Assembly (NCBI GenBank): GCA_964484195.1
Contig: CAZAER010000003.1
Span: 124,001 to 188,000, forward strand
DNA from: JALHOP01 sp964484195
GTDB lineage: Bacteria; Myxococcota; XYA12-FULL-58-9; JALHOP01
Direction of reading: 5' to 3'
DNA length: 64,000 bases
Shown: positions 23,887-33,783 of the stretch, one piece after another
Position numbering within the stretch: the first letter of the stretch is position 1
How the letters are laid out: every line of letters begins with the position of its first letter
The notes under the pieces: generated by a model
What the model was told of the DNA's origin: nothing
Seen by the model: only the letters and a program-made list of their open reading frames with translations
Databases searched by the model: none
Made by a program: the position numbers and the translations under genes

Positions 23887-26170
23887 ATGACGGATCGAAA
23901 AGGCGCCGAGCACGATTCGAACGCCGGCTTCATCATTGCCGGCAGTCGGCAAATGCGAGAGGACGAGCGCATGCCGGGCCCTGCCGAGTCTCTCCATCGC
24001 GAGATCGCTGACCATGAGGCGACGTTGGCGCGTCTGGCAGAAGAGCACCAGGCGGTAGCGCGGCGACTCGCGACTCTGAAAGCGCAGCTCGTCGAGAGCA
24101 AGTCAGCGGCGATGGCTCCGGCACCGAGAACGCCGGCCGAAAAAGTGGCTCTGTTTCGTCGGCGCTTCCGAGGGCGCAGCGACGTCTACCCTGTGCAGTT
24201 CACCTCAGAGAAGACCGGCAAGATCGGGTATGCGCCGGACTGCCGCAACAAGTTCAAGCCAGGAGTTTGCGAGCTGCCGCGCGTGAAGTGCGGCGAATGT
24301 CCCAATCAAGCGTTCAGCACAGTGTCCGACGATGTCTTGGACAAGCATCTACGCGGCACTCACGTCGTTGGCGTCTATCCGCTGTTGCCCGGGGACACTT
24401 GCCATTTCCTCGCCGCGGATTTCGACAAGAGCTCGTGGCAGGAAGACGCTCAAGCCTTTGTGCGAGCGGCCCGCACCTTGGGGCTGTCGCCAACGCTCGA
24501 ACGCTCCCGGTCTGGAAACGGAGCGCACGTCTGGCTCTTCTTCGCTGAGCCAGTGGCAGCAGCGACTGCGCGCGGACTCGGGTCTCTCCTCATCACGAAG
24601 GCCATGTCCGCCCGCCACGAACTCGGCATGGACTCGTACGACCGGCTCTTTCCGAATCAGGACACAATGCCGCGCGGTGGGTTCGGCAATCTGATCGCGT
24701 TGCCTCTTCAAGGGGCGGCGTGGAAGCTCGGAAACACTGTCTTTCTTGACGACGACCTCCAGCCCATCCCTGACCCGTGGCGCCACCTTGCGAATGTTCC
24801 GCTGCTCGAGGCCGAGGAGGTTGGCCGTCTCGTGGCAGATGCGGCTAGGCGAGACGACGTTCTTGGCGTGCGTCTTCTGACGACTGGTGATGACGCCGAA
24901 GACGCGGCTCCTTGGACGCGCCGACCGTCAGGTAAGCCACGCGCGCGAGCGATCACTCCCGGCGTGCCGCGCACCCTCAACGTCGTGCTCGCGCAACGCG
25001 TCTTCCTCGAGACGGCGGCTCTCCCGTCGGCGTTCATCAACCAGGCGAAGCGGCTCGCGGCGTTCCAGAACCCGGAGTTCTACAAGAAACAGAAGATGCG
25101 GCTGTCCACCGGCGGCACTCCGCGAGTCATCGCTTGCGCCGAGCAGTTCCCGCATCACATCGCTCTCCCGCGCGCATGTCTGTCCGACCTGGAAACGCTT
25201 GCACGTGACCATGGAGCCACGTTGGCGATCGACGACCAGCGCGGGACGGGGACTGCGCTCGATGTCGAGTTTCACGGAACACTGACGGAGTTGCAGCAGA
25301 AAGCACTCGAGGCGATCCGAGGAGCCGAGACTGGCGTCGTCGTTGCGCCGCCGGGGAGCGGAAAGACGGTGCTCGGGGCGAGAGTGGTTGCGGAGCGGCG
25401 GTGCTCGACTCTGGTGTTGGTTCATAGGCAACCGCTCGTGACTCAGTGGGTCGCTCAGCTATCCGCGTTCCTCGGTATTGCGCCTCGCGAGATCGGACGG
25501 GTAGCCGGTGGGCGTCGGAAGCCGAACGGGTGTCTCGACGTCGCCACGATACAAAGCCTTACACGCTCCGGTCGTGTCGACGACTTGGGGGGAGCTACGG
25601 CCAGGTGATCGTCGACGAATGCGCGGCACAAACTTCACGGCAAACGATAGTGTCGGAGGAATCCAAGCAGTCTACGGCGTGATGGCGACAGACGCCGTCC
25701 GAAATGCGGCAATCGTCGCAGACGTGGTTGCTGCACTCGACGAAGGGCGCGTTCCACTCGTGTTGACGGAGCGTACCGAGCACCTTGGCGTTCTCGCCGC
25801 TGCGCTACGCGACGAGGCTGATCACATTGTCGTCCTCAAGGGCGGACGATCTGCTGCGCAGCGCAAAGAGAGTGAGCAGGCCCTCGCCGAGCTCGTACCA
25901 CACGCGCGGCGTGTCTTGCTCGCGACTGGCCGCTATATCGGCGAAGGGTTCGACCACGCTCCGCTCGACACGTTGTTTCTCGCGATGCCCGTGGCGTGGA
26001 AGGGCACGCCCATTCAATACGTGGGTCGCCTTCACCGGCAACACCCGAGTAAGCGCGAGGTTCGCATCTATGACTACGTCGATCGTCAGGTGCCCATGCT
26101 GGCGCGGATGTTCGAGAAACGACGGCGCGGCTATCGCGCGATGGGATATGCGGAGAACGCGCTTTTTTGA
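23887..26170 (+). pseudogene. TOTE-type conflict-system gene: AEP-like primase plus superfamily 2 helicase, broken in the helicase
   Basis: The N-terminal part (to 25608) is intact. A coiled-coil segment near MPGPAESLHREIADHEATLA leads into the primase-like domain of TOTE systems: GRSDVYPVQFTSEKTGKIGY, CRNKFKPGVCELPRVKCGEC, FLAADFDKSSWQEDAQAF, LERSRSGNGAHVWLFF and MDSYDRLFPNQDTMPRGGFG. Then comes the helicase Walker A, VVAPPGSGKTVLGARVV, and motif Ia LVLVHRQPL. At a run of six G (25587-25592) the frame is lost (stop at 25608). The DEAD-box-like segment SYGQVIVDEC lies in another frame. After that about 100-plus residues between motifs II and IV are missing. The C-terminal helicase lobe resumes from about 25660 in a third frame: VPLVLTERTEHLGVLAAALR, LLATGRYIGEGFDHAPLDTL, YVGRLHRQHPSKREV. 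Probably inactive. Confidence 0.8.
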
Positions 26171-26243
26171 TCGCACCGCATGATGTTCGACGCTGTTACG
26201 ATCGGGGCCGGGCGGATCCGGGCAATTTCGGGAGGTTCGGAAA

Positions 26244-26320
26244 TGGCGCGCCCGGAAGGATTTGAACCTTCGACCCTCGGATTCGTAGTCCGATACTCTA
26301 TCCAGCTGAGCTACGGGCGC
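26244..26320 (-). tRNA. tRNA-Arg (anticodon ACG), CCA encoded
   Basis: 77 nt. The acceptor stem GCGCCCG pairs with CGGGCGC; D arm GCTC-AGCTGGATA-GAGT; anticodon stem TCGGA/TCCGA with loop CTACGAA (anticodon ACG, read as inosine at position 34); T arm GAAGG-TTCAAAT-CCTTC; discriminator G and CCA encoded. All stems are well formed. Its 3' end lies next to the broken TOTE gene and matches the first bases of the dispersed repeats. Confidence 0.96.
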
Positions 26321-26417
26321 CCTTTGAGGACCGCGCGTGTAACAAGGGGGCGGGGCGCTTGTCCAGACCTTTGTGCAAGGTCGGCGGATGCTTACCCTGG
26401 GGGCGGGGGACAATAGA

Positions 26418-28525
<2,108 letters not shown>

Positions 28526-28529
<4 letters not shown>

Positions 28530-28894
28530 CGTCGCTTGTGGTCGCCGCGAAAGGGTGCCGCGCCGTAACGGGTGAACTTGTTACGGAGGCGGCGCTTGCG
28601 CCGGCGCTCGAAGAACTCGAAGCCGAAGAAGCCCTTCTGTTTGAAGAACTTCACGATGCGCTCGGTGAGCGACTGCGCCGAGACCTCGTAGGGCTCTCCG
28701 AAAGGCTCGCCGCCGCCGCGCATGATCGAATCGTAAATGAGGTCGCTGCTCTTGCGGAGGTGACCGGCGGGGCCGGCCAGACCGTCGGCCTCGGGACGAT
28801 GCGGGTCGACCAACGAGGAGCTGCCGCTCGTCGAGCTCGTCTTCTCGAGCTTGCGCGGTTTGCTGCCGCTCTTGCTGTCTTCTTTGCTGGCCAT
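28526..28894 (-). CDS. Small basic hypothetical protein, 122 residues
   Basis: MASKEDSKSGSKPRKLEKTS at the start is a Ser/Lys-rich, disordered region. The middle has RKSSDLIYDSIMRGGGEPFG and LTERIVKFFKQKGFFGFEFF, an amphipathic/aromatic helix, and the end is strongly basic (RRRKRRLRNKF, RGDHKRR). No signal peptide. The basic tail suggests nucleic-acid or membrane binding, but the family is not recognised. Its start is 36 bp from the divergent cytochrome gene and its stop overlaps glgX by 4 bp. Confidence 0.65.
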
Positions 28895-28916
28895 TTCCGA
28901 ACGGTCGCTCCACAGC

Positions 28917-28922
28917 TACACT
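28917..28922 (+). promoter_or_regulatory. Candidate -10 element TACACT, 8 nt before the GTG at 28931
   Basis: GCTACACT followed by 8 nt and GTG, the same layout as the TAGACT elements elsewhere; predicts a leaderless start. Confidence 0.4.
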
Positions 28923-28930
28923 AGCCTGCC

Positions 28931-30337
28931 GTGAATACCCTGACCAGAGTTGCAGCGTTGCTCGTCGTCCTCGTGTCGGCGTGCAAGACGCGCCGCGAGG
29001 ATCCTGCCGAAGCCGCGAGCCTCCTGGTGATCAGCGCCTTGCGCGGCACGACCGAGCCGTGCGGCTGCACCTCGCATCCTCTCGGTGGACTCGACCGTAT
29101 GGCCACGCGGGTCGGTGCGCACCGGTCGGCCGGAGCGCGGGCTCTGCTGATGGTCGGCGACACCTTCTTCGAGCAGGGCAAGTCGCCCGATCACGCGCGC
29201 GCTCAGGACGAGGCCCGGGCATCGGTCATCGACGCGGTGGTCGAGCGCCTGGGACCGATCGCGATGGTGCTCGGGCCGGCCGACCTCGCGCGCGGACGAG
29301 AGCAAGGTTCGGTGCCGAAGAGCATCGAGCTGGGTGGCCTCAAGGTGGCGCTATTCCAGCGTCCGGATCTCGATGCCCGGTCTTGCGGGCCGCTGCGCTC
29401 CGAGATTGCTCGGACCGAGGCGGATGCGCGTGTGCTGTTGCTCGGCAACGACTCCCAGGTCGCCCGTGTCTGCGAGAGCGGAGCCGATATCGTGTTGGTG
29501 CCCGGGGGTGAAGAGCCACGCGTTCCGAGCGTCGCTGCGGGTGCGCTATGGATCGACGCCGCCGACAAAGGCCGCTATCTCGGACAGATCGTTTTCCACA
29601 TGGGGCCACCCGGCCCATGGACCTTCTATGACGAAGGTAAAAGTGCTCGCGTGACTCACGATGCAAAACGCGAGCGCCTGCGACGTGAGCTCGATGCTCT
29701 CGAAGAGGGTCCCGCCAAAGAGGCACGTCGCGCCAAGCTCCAAGCGCTCGAGGCCGAGACCACCAGCAGCGAGAAGCCGCTCGGCCGCTATGTGACGTGG
29801 AAGCTCGAGGCCATCGATCGCGACATCGAGCCCGCCGAGTGGGCAACCGACGCTCTGCAGAGCTTCAATCAATCTCTCTGCGACATCACCAAGGCCGCGA
29901 CCCGCGAGCGGACCTGCGAGCGCGCCGACGGCATTTCCGATCACTACGTCGGAACCTCGGTGTGCCACGGCTGCCACGTCGAGGAGATGGAGGTCTATCG
30001 CAAGACTTCACACGCGCATGCTTGGACGACGCTCGAGAAGGCGTCCAAGAGCTGTGATCTCAACTGCGTGGGTTGTCACACCGTCGGGTGGGAGAAACCA
30101 GGTGGTGTCTGCCGCCTCGACGATCTCGAGCGCTTCACCAACGTCGGCTGCGAGAGCTGCCACGGGCCGGGGCGTGGTCACGCCATGAATCCGACCGATC
30201 GGGAAGGGTGGAGCAAGAGCTTTGTCCGCAATCCCGGAGTGGATACCTGCGTGACCTGTCACAACCCGCAGCACTCGGACAAGTTCGACTTCGCGACCTA
30301 CCGCCCGAAGATTCTGGGCCCCGGTCACGGAGGCTAG
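28931..30337 (+). CDS. Tetrahaem cytochrome lipoprotein with UshA-like N-terminal domain
   Basis: A 468-residue protein with a GTG start. MNTLTRVAALLVVLVSAC gives a lipoprotein signal. Residues ~35-230 resemble the metallophosphatase-like domain often fused to such cytochromes (TTEPCGCTSHPLGGLDRMAT, LMVGDTFFEQGK), but a full set of metal ligands is not obvious. After a charged helical segment, the C-terminal ~140 residues carry four haem c sites, CHGCH, CVGCH, CESCH and CVTCH, in a cytochrome c554-like arrangement (YVGTSVCHGCHVEEMEVYRK, GCESCHGPGRGHA). Located in the periplasm on a lipid anchor, with a role in electron transfer; partner unknown. Confidence 0.82.
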   Translation: MNTLTRVAALLVVLVSACKTRREDPAEAASLLVISALRGTTEPCGCTSHPLGGLDRMATRVGAHRSAGARALLMVGDTFFEQGKSPDHARAQDEARASVIDAVVERLGPIAMVLGPADLARGREQGSVPKSIELGGLKVALFQRPDLDARSCGPLRSEIARTEADARVLLLGNDSQVARVCESGADIVLVPGGEEPRVPSVAAGALWIDAADKGRYLGQIVFHMGPPGPWTFYDEGKSARVTHDAKRERLRRELDALEEGPAKEARRAKLQALEAETTSSEKPLGRYVTWKLEAIDRDIEPAEWATDALQSFNQSLCDITKAATRERTCERADGISDHYVGTSVCHGCHVEEMEVYRKTSHAHAWTTLEKASKSCDLNCVGCHTVGWEKPGGVCRLDDLERFTNVGCESCHGPGRGHAMNPTDREGWSKSFVRNPGVDTCVTCHNPQHSDKFDFATYRPKILGPGHGG

Positions 30338-31407
30338 TCGCGGCGCGAGCGCTCCGCGATGCGCGTTTCACGCATCGCGGCCAACACGTCCTCGTGCGGC
30401 GACATCTTGGCGCGCTGCTTGTCGGTGAAATGCGGGCTCGCGGCCAAGAGCCAGGCGAGCGTCTGCGTGAGCGTCAGTCGCATCGAGCGCGGATTGAACC
30501 CTAGGCGCGCGACCTTGGCGTTGCTGTACCAGAAATAACGTCCGGTCTGCCGCGCGAGGTCGACGGTGGCGAGCGGCTCTTTCTTGGTGATCTTCGCGCC
30601 GAGCTCCATGAGCGTGGCAGCAACGACGGCGGGGCCACGAGTCACGGTGATGCGCGGCTTCGGAACGCCCGCGAGCTCTGCCAGGGTCTCGTGCATGTCG
30701 CGCCAGCTGACGTTTTCGGCTGCGAGGATGTAGCGCTCACCTGGCGTGCCTTTTTCGGCGAGCAACATGTGGCCTCGCGCGACGTCCAGTGCGTGCAGGA
30801 CGTTGGCGCCGCCCGGATAGGTGATCTTCATCGGGTCGGTGAGGTAGCCGGTCACCGTGTTGAGAGAGGCGCTCGGCCGGTGGTCGTGCGGACCGATGAA
30901 GACGCTGGGATTCGCGAAGACGATCTCGACGCCGATGTTGGCGGCGTGCTCGCGAGCGGCCTGCTCTTGCTCGGCCTTGCTGACGAAGTAGTCGGGCACA
31001 CCCGCGCCGACCGTGGGCGCACGCTCGTCGAGCACCTTGGGACCATCACTCCCACCGAACACCGCCGTGCTCGAGGTCATGACCACGCGTCGCGCCCCGA
31101 CTGCTTTGGCCGCGTCGAGGACGTTGATCGACCCCTTCTTGGCCGTGTCCATCATCACGTCGCGCGAATAGCCCCAGTACGCAAAGACCGCGGCGCAATG
31201 GAAAATGACCTCGCAGTCCTTGGCGGCAGCGAGGACCTCGGCGGCGTCGCGAACGTCACCGTACACGAGGGTGCACGGCAGGCCCTCGAGGCCCTGCAGC
31301 TTGCTCGAGCGACGCACCATGGCGCGAACTTCATGACCCGACGTGAGCAGCTCACGAACGAGATTGCAGCCGAGAAGGCCGTTGGCGCCGGTGACCAGGG
31401 CACGCAT
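30334..31407 (-). CDS. NAD-dependent epimerase/dehydratase, HpnA/dihydroflavonol-reductase-like
   Basis: A 357-residue extended SDR. The Rossmann motif is LVTGANGLLGCNLVRELL, the active-site Tyr-Lys is in DYFVSKAEQE, and the Ser in MTSSTAVFG. It has the CAAVFAYWG and NVLDAAKAVGARRVVMTSS segments of the HpnA/DFR/3beta-HSD group. HpnA-type proteins are often linked to hopanoid gene sets, and 3beta-HSD-like SDRs act in sterol C4 demethylation. With sterol genes 9 kb away, a role on a triterpenoid or a sugar is possible but open. It overlaps the convergent cytochrome gene by 4 bp. Confidence 0.8.
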   Translation of the reverse strand: MRALVTGANGLLGCNLVRELLTSGHEVRAMVRRSSKLQGLEGLPCTLVYGDVRDAAEVLAAAKDCEVIFHCAAVFAYWGYSRDVMMDTAKKGSINVLDAAKAVGARRVVMTSSTAVFGGSDGPKVLDERAPTVGAGVPDYFVSKAEQEQAAREHAANIGVEIVFANPSVFIGPHDHRPSASLNTVTGYLTDPMKITYPGGANVLHALDVARGHMLLAEKGTPGERYILAAENVSWRDMHETLAELAGVPKPRITVTRGPAVVAATLMELGAKITKKEPLATVDLARQTGRYFWYSNAKVARLGFNPRSMRLTLTQTLAWLLAASPHFTDKQRAKMSPHEDVLAAMRETRIAERSRRD

Positions 31408-31566
31408 GCCACCCGCATAGCGCGGTCGTACGCTTCAAGCAATTCAGCGGACCGATTCGGGTCATTTGGTGGATCGATGGCCGAAGGGCTTCAAACGACC
31501 CACTATCTGTGGTCGATAGCTGCGCGTGCGGCAAAGATGCCGCCCGCGTGAATGGAGAAAAACACA
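31408..31566. other. Intergenic region between epimerase and YceI genes
   Basis: About 160 bp serving as a divergent promoter region. A GGAG site at 31555-31558 is set for the ATG at 31567. No clear operator, repeat or RNA gene seen. Confidence 0.5.
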
Positions 31567-32133
31567 ATGTCCCGCTTTGCACTCACCGCCTTGCTGGCCT
31601 TCGCTCTGCCGGTCGCCGCTCGGGCCGCTGATTCGTACACCATCGATCCGGTGCACTCTGCCGTCATCTTCAAGGCCCACCACCTGGGCGCCGCCTGGGT
31701 CTACGGCATGTTCACCGAGATGTCGGGGACCATCGCCTACGACGCCGCCAATCCAGCCGCGAGCTCGATCGACCTGACCGTCGTAACGGACAGCCTGACG
31801 ACGCACGCCGCGCAGCGTGACACGCACTTGAAGAGCCCCGACTTCTTCAACTCGAAGCAGTTCCCGAAGATCACCTTCAAGAGCAAATCGGTGAGCAAGG
31901 TCGACGACAAGACGCTCAGCGTGACCGGCGACCTCAGCCTCCACGGCGTCACCAAGCCGGTGACCGCGAAGATCACTCTCACCGGTAGCGGCAAGAATCC
32001 GCAGGGCGTGCAGATCATCGGCTTCGAGACGGCGTTCACCGTCAAGCGCAGCGACTACGGCATCACCTACTGGATCCCGCAGATCGACGACGAAGTGCCG
32101 CTCATCATCAGCCTCGAAGGCATGAAGAAATAG
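31567..32133 (+). CDS. yceI: YceI family periplasmic protein
   Basis: A 188-residue protein. MSRFALTALLAFALPVAARA is a signal peptide (cut after ARA-A). The lipocalin-like YceI fold is shown by YTIDPVHSAVIFKAHHLGAA, DFFNSKQFPKITFKSKSV and LSLHGVTKPVTAKITL, with DYGITYWIPQIDDEVPL near the end. YceI proteins bind polyisoprenoids such as ubiquinone or isoprenoid chains in the periplasm. GGAG 8 bp before the ATG at 31567 fixes the start; an ATG at 31552 is less likely. The isoprenoid link fits the quinone and sterol genes downstream, though no operon joins them. Confidence 0.92.
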   Translation: MSRFALTALLAFALPVAARAADSYTIDPVHSAVIFKAHHLGAAWVYGMFTEMSGTIAYDAANPAASSIDLTVVTDSLTTHAAQRDTHLKSPDFFNSKQFPKITFKSKSVSKVDDKTLSVTGDLSLHGVTKPVTAKITLTGSGKNPQGVQIIGFETAFTVKRSDYGITYWIPQIDDEVPLIISLEGMKK

Positions 32134-32142
32134 CTCGGACGT

Positions 32143-33042
32143 GTGAGCGAGGAGCGGGCGCGACCCGTTCCTCGCCTCACCGAGGTTTCCCCCATGGTGA
32201 TCGTCGGCCTCATCATCGCGCTTCTGCCGGCTGTCATTTGCACCATCGTGCTCGCCGCGATGCGCGCGTGGCGTCCAGGTTGCGAAGGTTGTCTCCGCTG
32301 GATCCTGGCGCTCGTCGTGGCTGCCGGTTTCGCGACTGCGCAGACGTTGATCGACGGTGTTCCGCGCATTCCGCCGATCGAGGCGTCGGGTTGGTTCTCG
32401 ATCATCGCCGTGGCGCTCGCCGCCATCGCCATTGGAGTCAGACCGCGCGTACCGCCCAAGGTGTGGGTGGCAGTGTGCATGCTCACCGCCTTAGCGGTCG
32501 TCATCACGATCGTCCACCCACTGGTCGGTGAAAGCTGGTCGTGGCCGATTGCGGTTGGCTGGATCGTCGGCATGACCGCCGTAGCGGGCACCGCTGCGTG
32601 GCTCGTCGACCGTCATGCAGCTCCAGGGCCCGGCACGCCCGCTGTCCTGTTGATCGCGGCGACTGGCGTAGCAATCGGACTCACCCTCTCCGGCAGCGCG
32701 CGTTATGGTCAGCTCGCTGGTGCGATCGCGAGCGTGATGGGACCGCTCATCGTGCTGGGCTTCATCCGCCGCGACAGTCGTCTCATCGACGGCGCTGCAT
32801 GGGTTGCTTATCTGATTCTCGCGATGCTCGTAATCGCTGGCATAACTTATGTCGATGTCCCCGTATTCGTTGGCTTTCTCGTCGCAGTGGCGCCGCTTGC
32901 GATCCTCGCCGGAGATCTCCCAATCCTGCTTTCAGGATCGTTTAGGAAACGCGACGGCGCTCGCGTCGTAGTTGCGATCGCGGTTGTGGCACTCGCTCTT
33001 GGAGTCGCGTCGGTCACCGCTACGAATTCAGCTGCTTATTGA
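32143..33042 (+). CDS. Integral membrane protein of unknown function
   Basis: A 299-residue protein with a GTG start 9 bp after yceI, so the two could be co-transcribed. It has about eight or nine predicted membrane helices, for example VIVGLIIALLPAVICTIVLA, WILALVVAAGFATAQTL, WFSIIAVALAAIAIGV, WVAVCMLTALAVVITIV, LILAMLVIAGITYV and VVVAIAVVALALGVASV. Loops are short; there is no transporter signature or catalytic motif that I recognise. Two Cys close together (PGCEGCLRW) follow the first helix. Confidence 0.7.
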   Translation: MSEERARPVPRLTEVSPMVIVGLIIALLPAVICTIVLAAMRAWRPGCEGCLRWILALVVAAGFATAQTLIDGVPRIPPIEASGWFSIIAVALAAIAIGVRPRVPPKVWVAVCMLTALAVVITIVHPLVGESWSWPIAVGWIVGMTAVAGTAAWLVDRHAAPGPGTPAVLLIAATGVAIGLTLSGSARYGQLAGAIASVMGPLIVLGFIRRDSRLIDGAAWVAYLILAMLVIAGITYVDVPVFVGFLVAVAPLAILAGDLPILLSGSFRKRDGARVVVAIAVVALALGVASVTATNSAAY

Positions 33043-33102
33043 CGGGTGCATAAATCCGTTGGATGTCCTCGTGCGTAGTCATTCCCGAGGGTCGATACGC
33101 CC

Positions 33103-33768
33103 ATGACTCCGACGCACCACCTTCCCGAAGATTTGCTTGCGGTCTACGCCGCCGGGACGTGTGGGGAGCCTGAAGCGCTCTTCGTCGCGGCGCATCTGAC
33201 GCTGTGCAAACAGTGTCGCGACTCGCTCGCGGTGCTCGAGTCGATCGGCGGCCACACCATCGAGACGATCACGCCGATGAACGTCGCTGTCGACGTCGAC
33301 GCTCTCTTGGCGCGGGCCGAATCGACGTCGTCCGCGAAAGAAGACAAGCCGAAGACCGACACGAAAGTCGCGACTGCGCAGAAGCAGCTCGCCGAAGCAG
33401 GGATGCCGAGCGTCCTCGCCGACTACATGCCCGAAGGTCTGAAGTGGCGCTTTCTCGCACCGGGTGTGAAACAGGTCGAGCTGAGCTTGCGCTGGAACGA
33501 CTATCCGGCGCGCCTCGTGAAGTTCCCGCCGGGCTACGTGGTGCCGATGCACACGCATCCCGGGCCCGAGTACACCATCGTTTTGACCGGCGCCTTCGAA
33601 GACGGTGAAGACAAGATGCAGCGCGGTGACGTCGAAGTCCGCGATGAAGCACACCGACACGAGCTCCGCATCACCAAAGATGGGACCTGCATCTGTCTCT
33701 TCATCGCCGACTCAGCGCCCATCCCGCTGACCTGGCTAGGCAGAATCCTCCGCCCTTTTCTCGGTTGA
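33103..33768 (+). CDS. ChrR-like anti-sigma factor: ZAS zinc finger plus cupin
   Basis: A 221-residue protein. The N-terminal HHLPEDLLAVYAAGTCGEPE with HLTLCKQCRDSL is the HxxxCxxC zinc anti-sigma motif (ZAS). The C-terminal half is a ChrR cupin: FPPGYVVPMHTHPGPEYTIV, LTGAFEDGEDKMQRGDVEV, then DEAHRHELRI. ChrR holds its group IV sigma factor (RpoE) inactive until singlet oxygen or related stress. The cognate sigma is probably the ECF factor at 36140-36697, separated from it by one membrane protein gene and on the opposite strand. Confidence 0.9.
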   Translation: MTPTHHLPEDLLAVYAAGTCGEPEALFVAAHLTLCKQCRDSLAVLESIGGHTIETITPMNVAVDVDALLARAESTSSAKEDKPKTDTKVATAQKQLAEAGMPSVLADYMPEGLKWRFLAPGVKQVELSLRWNDYPARLVKFPPGYVVPMHTHPGPEYTIVLTGAFEDGEDKMQRGDVEVRDEAHRHELRITKDGTCICLFIADSAPIPLTWLGRILRPFLG

Positions 33769-33783
33769 TTCCCGGCGGGGACG

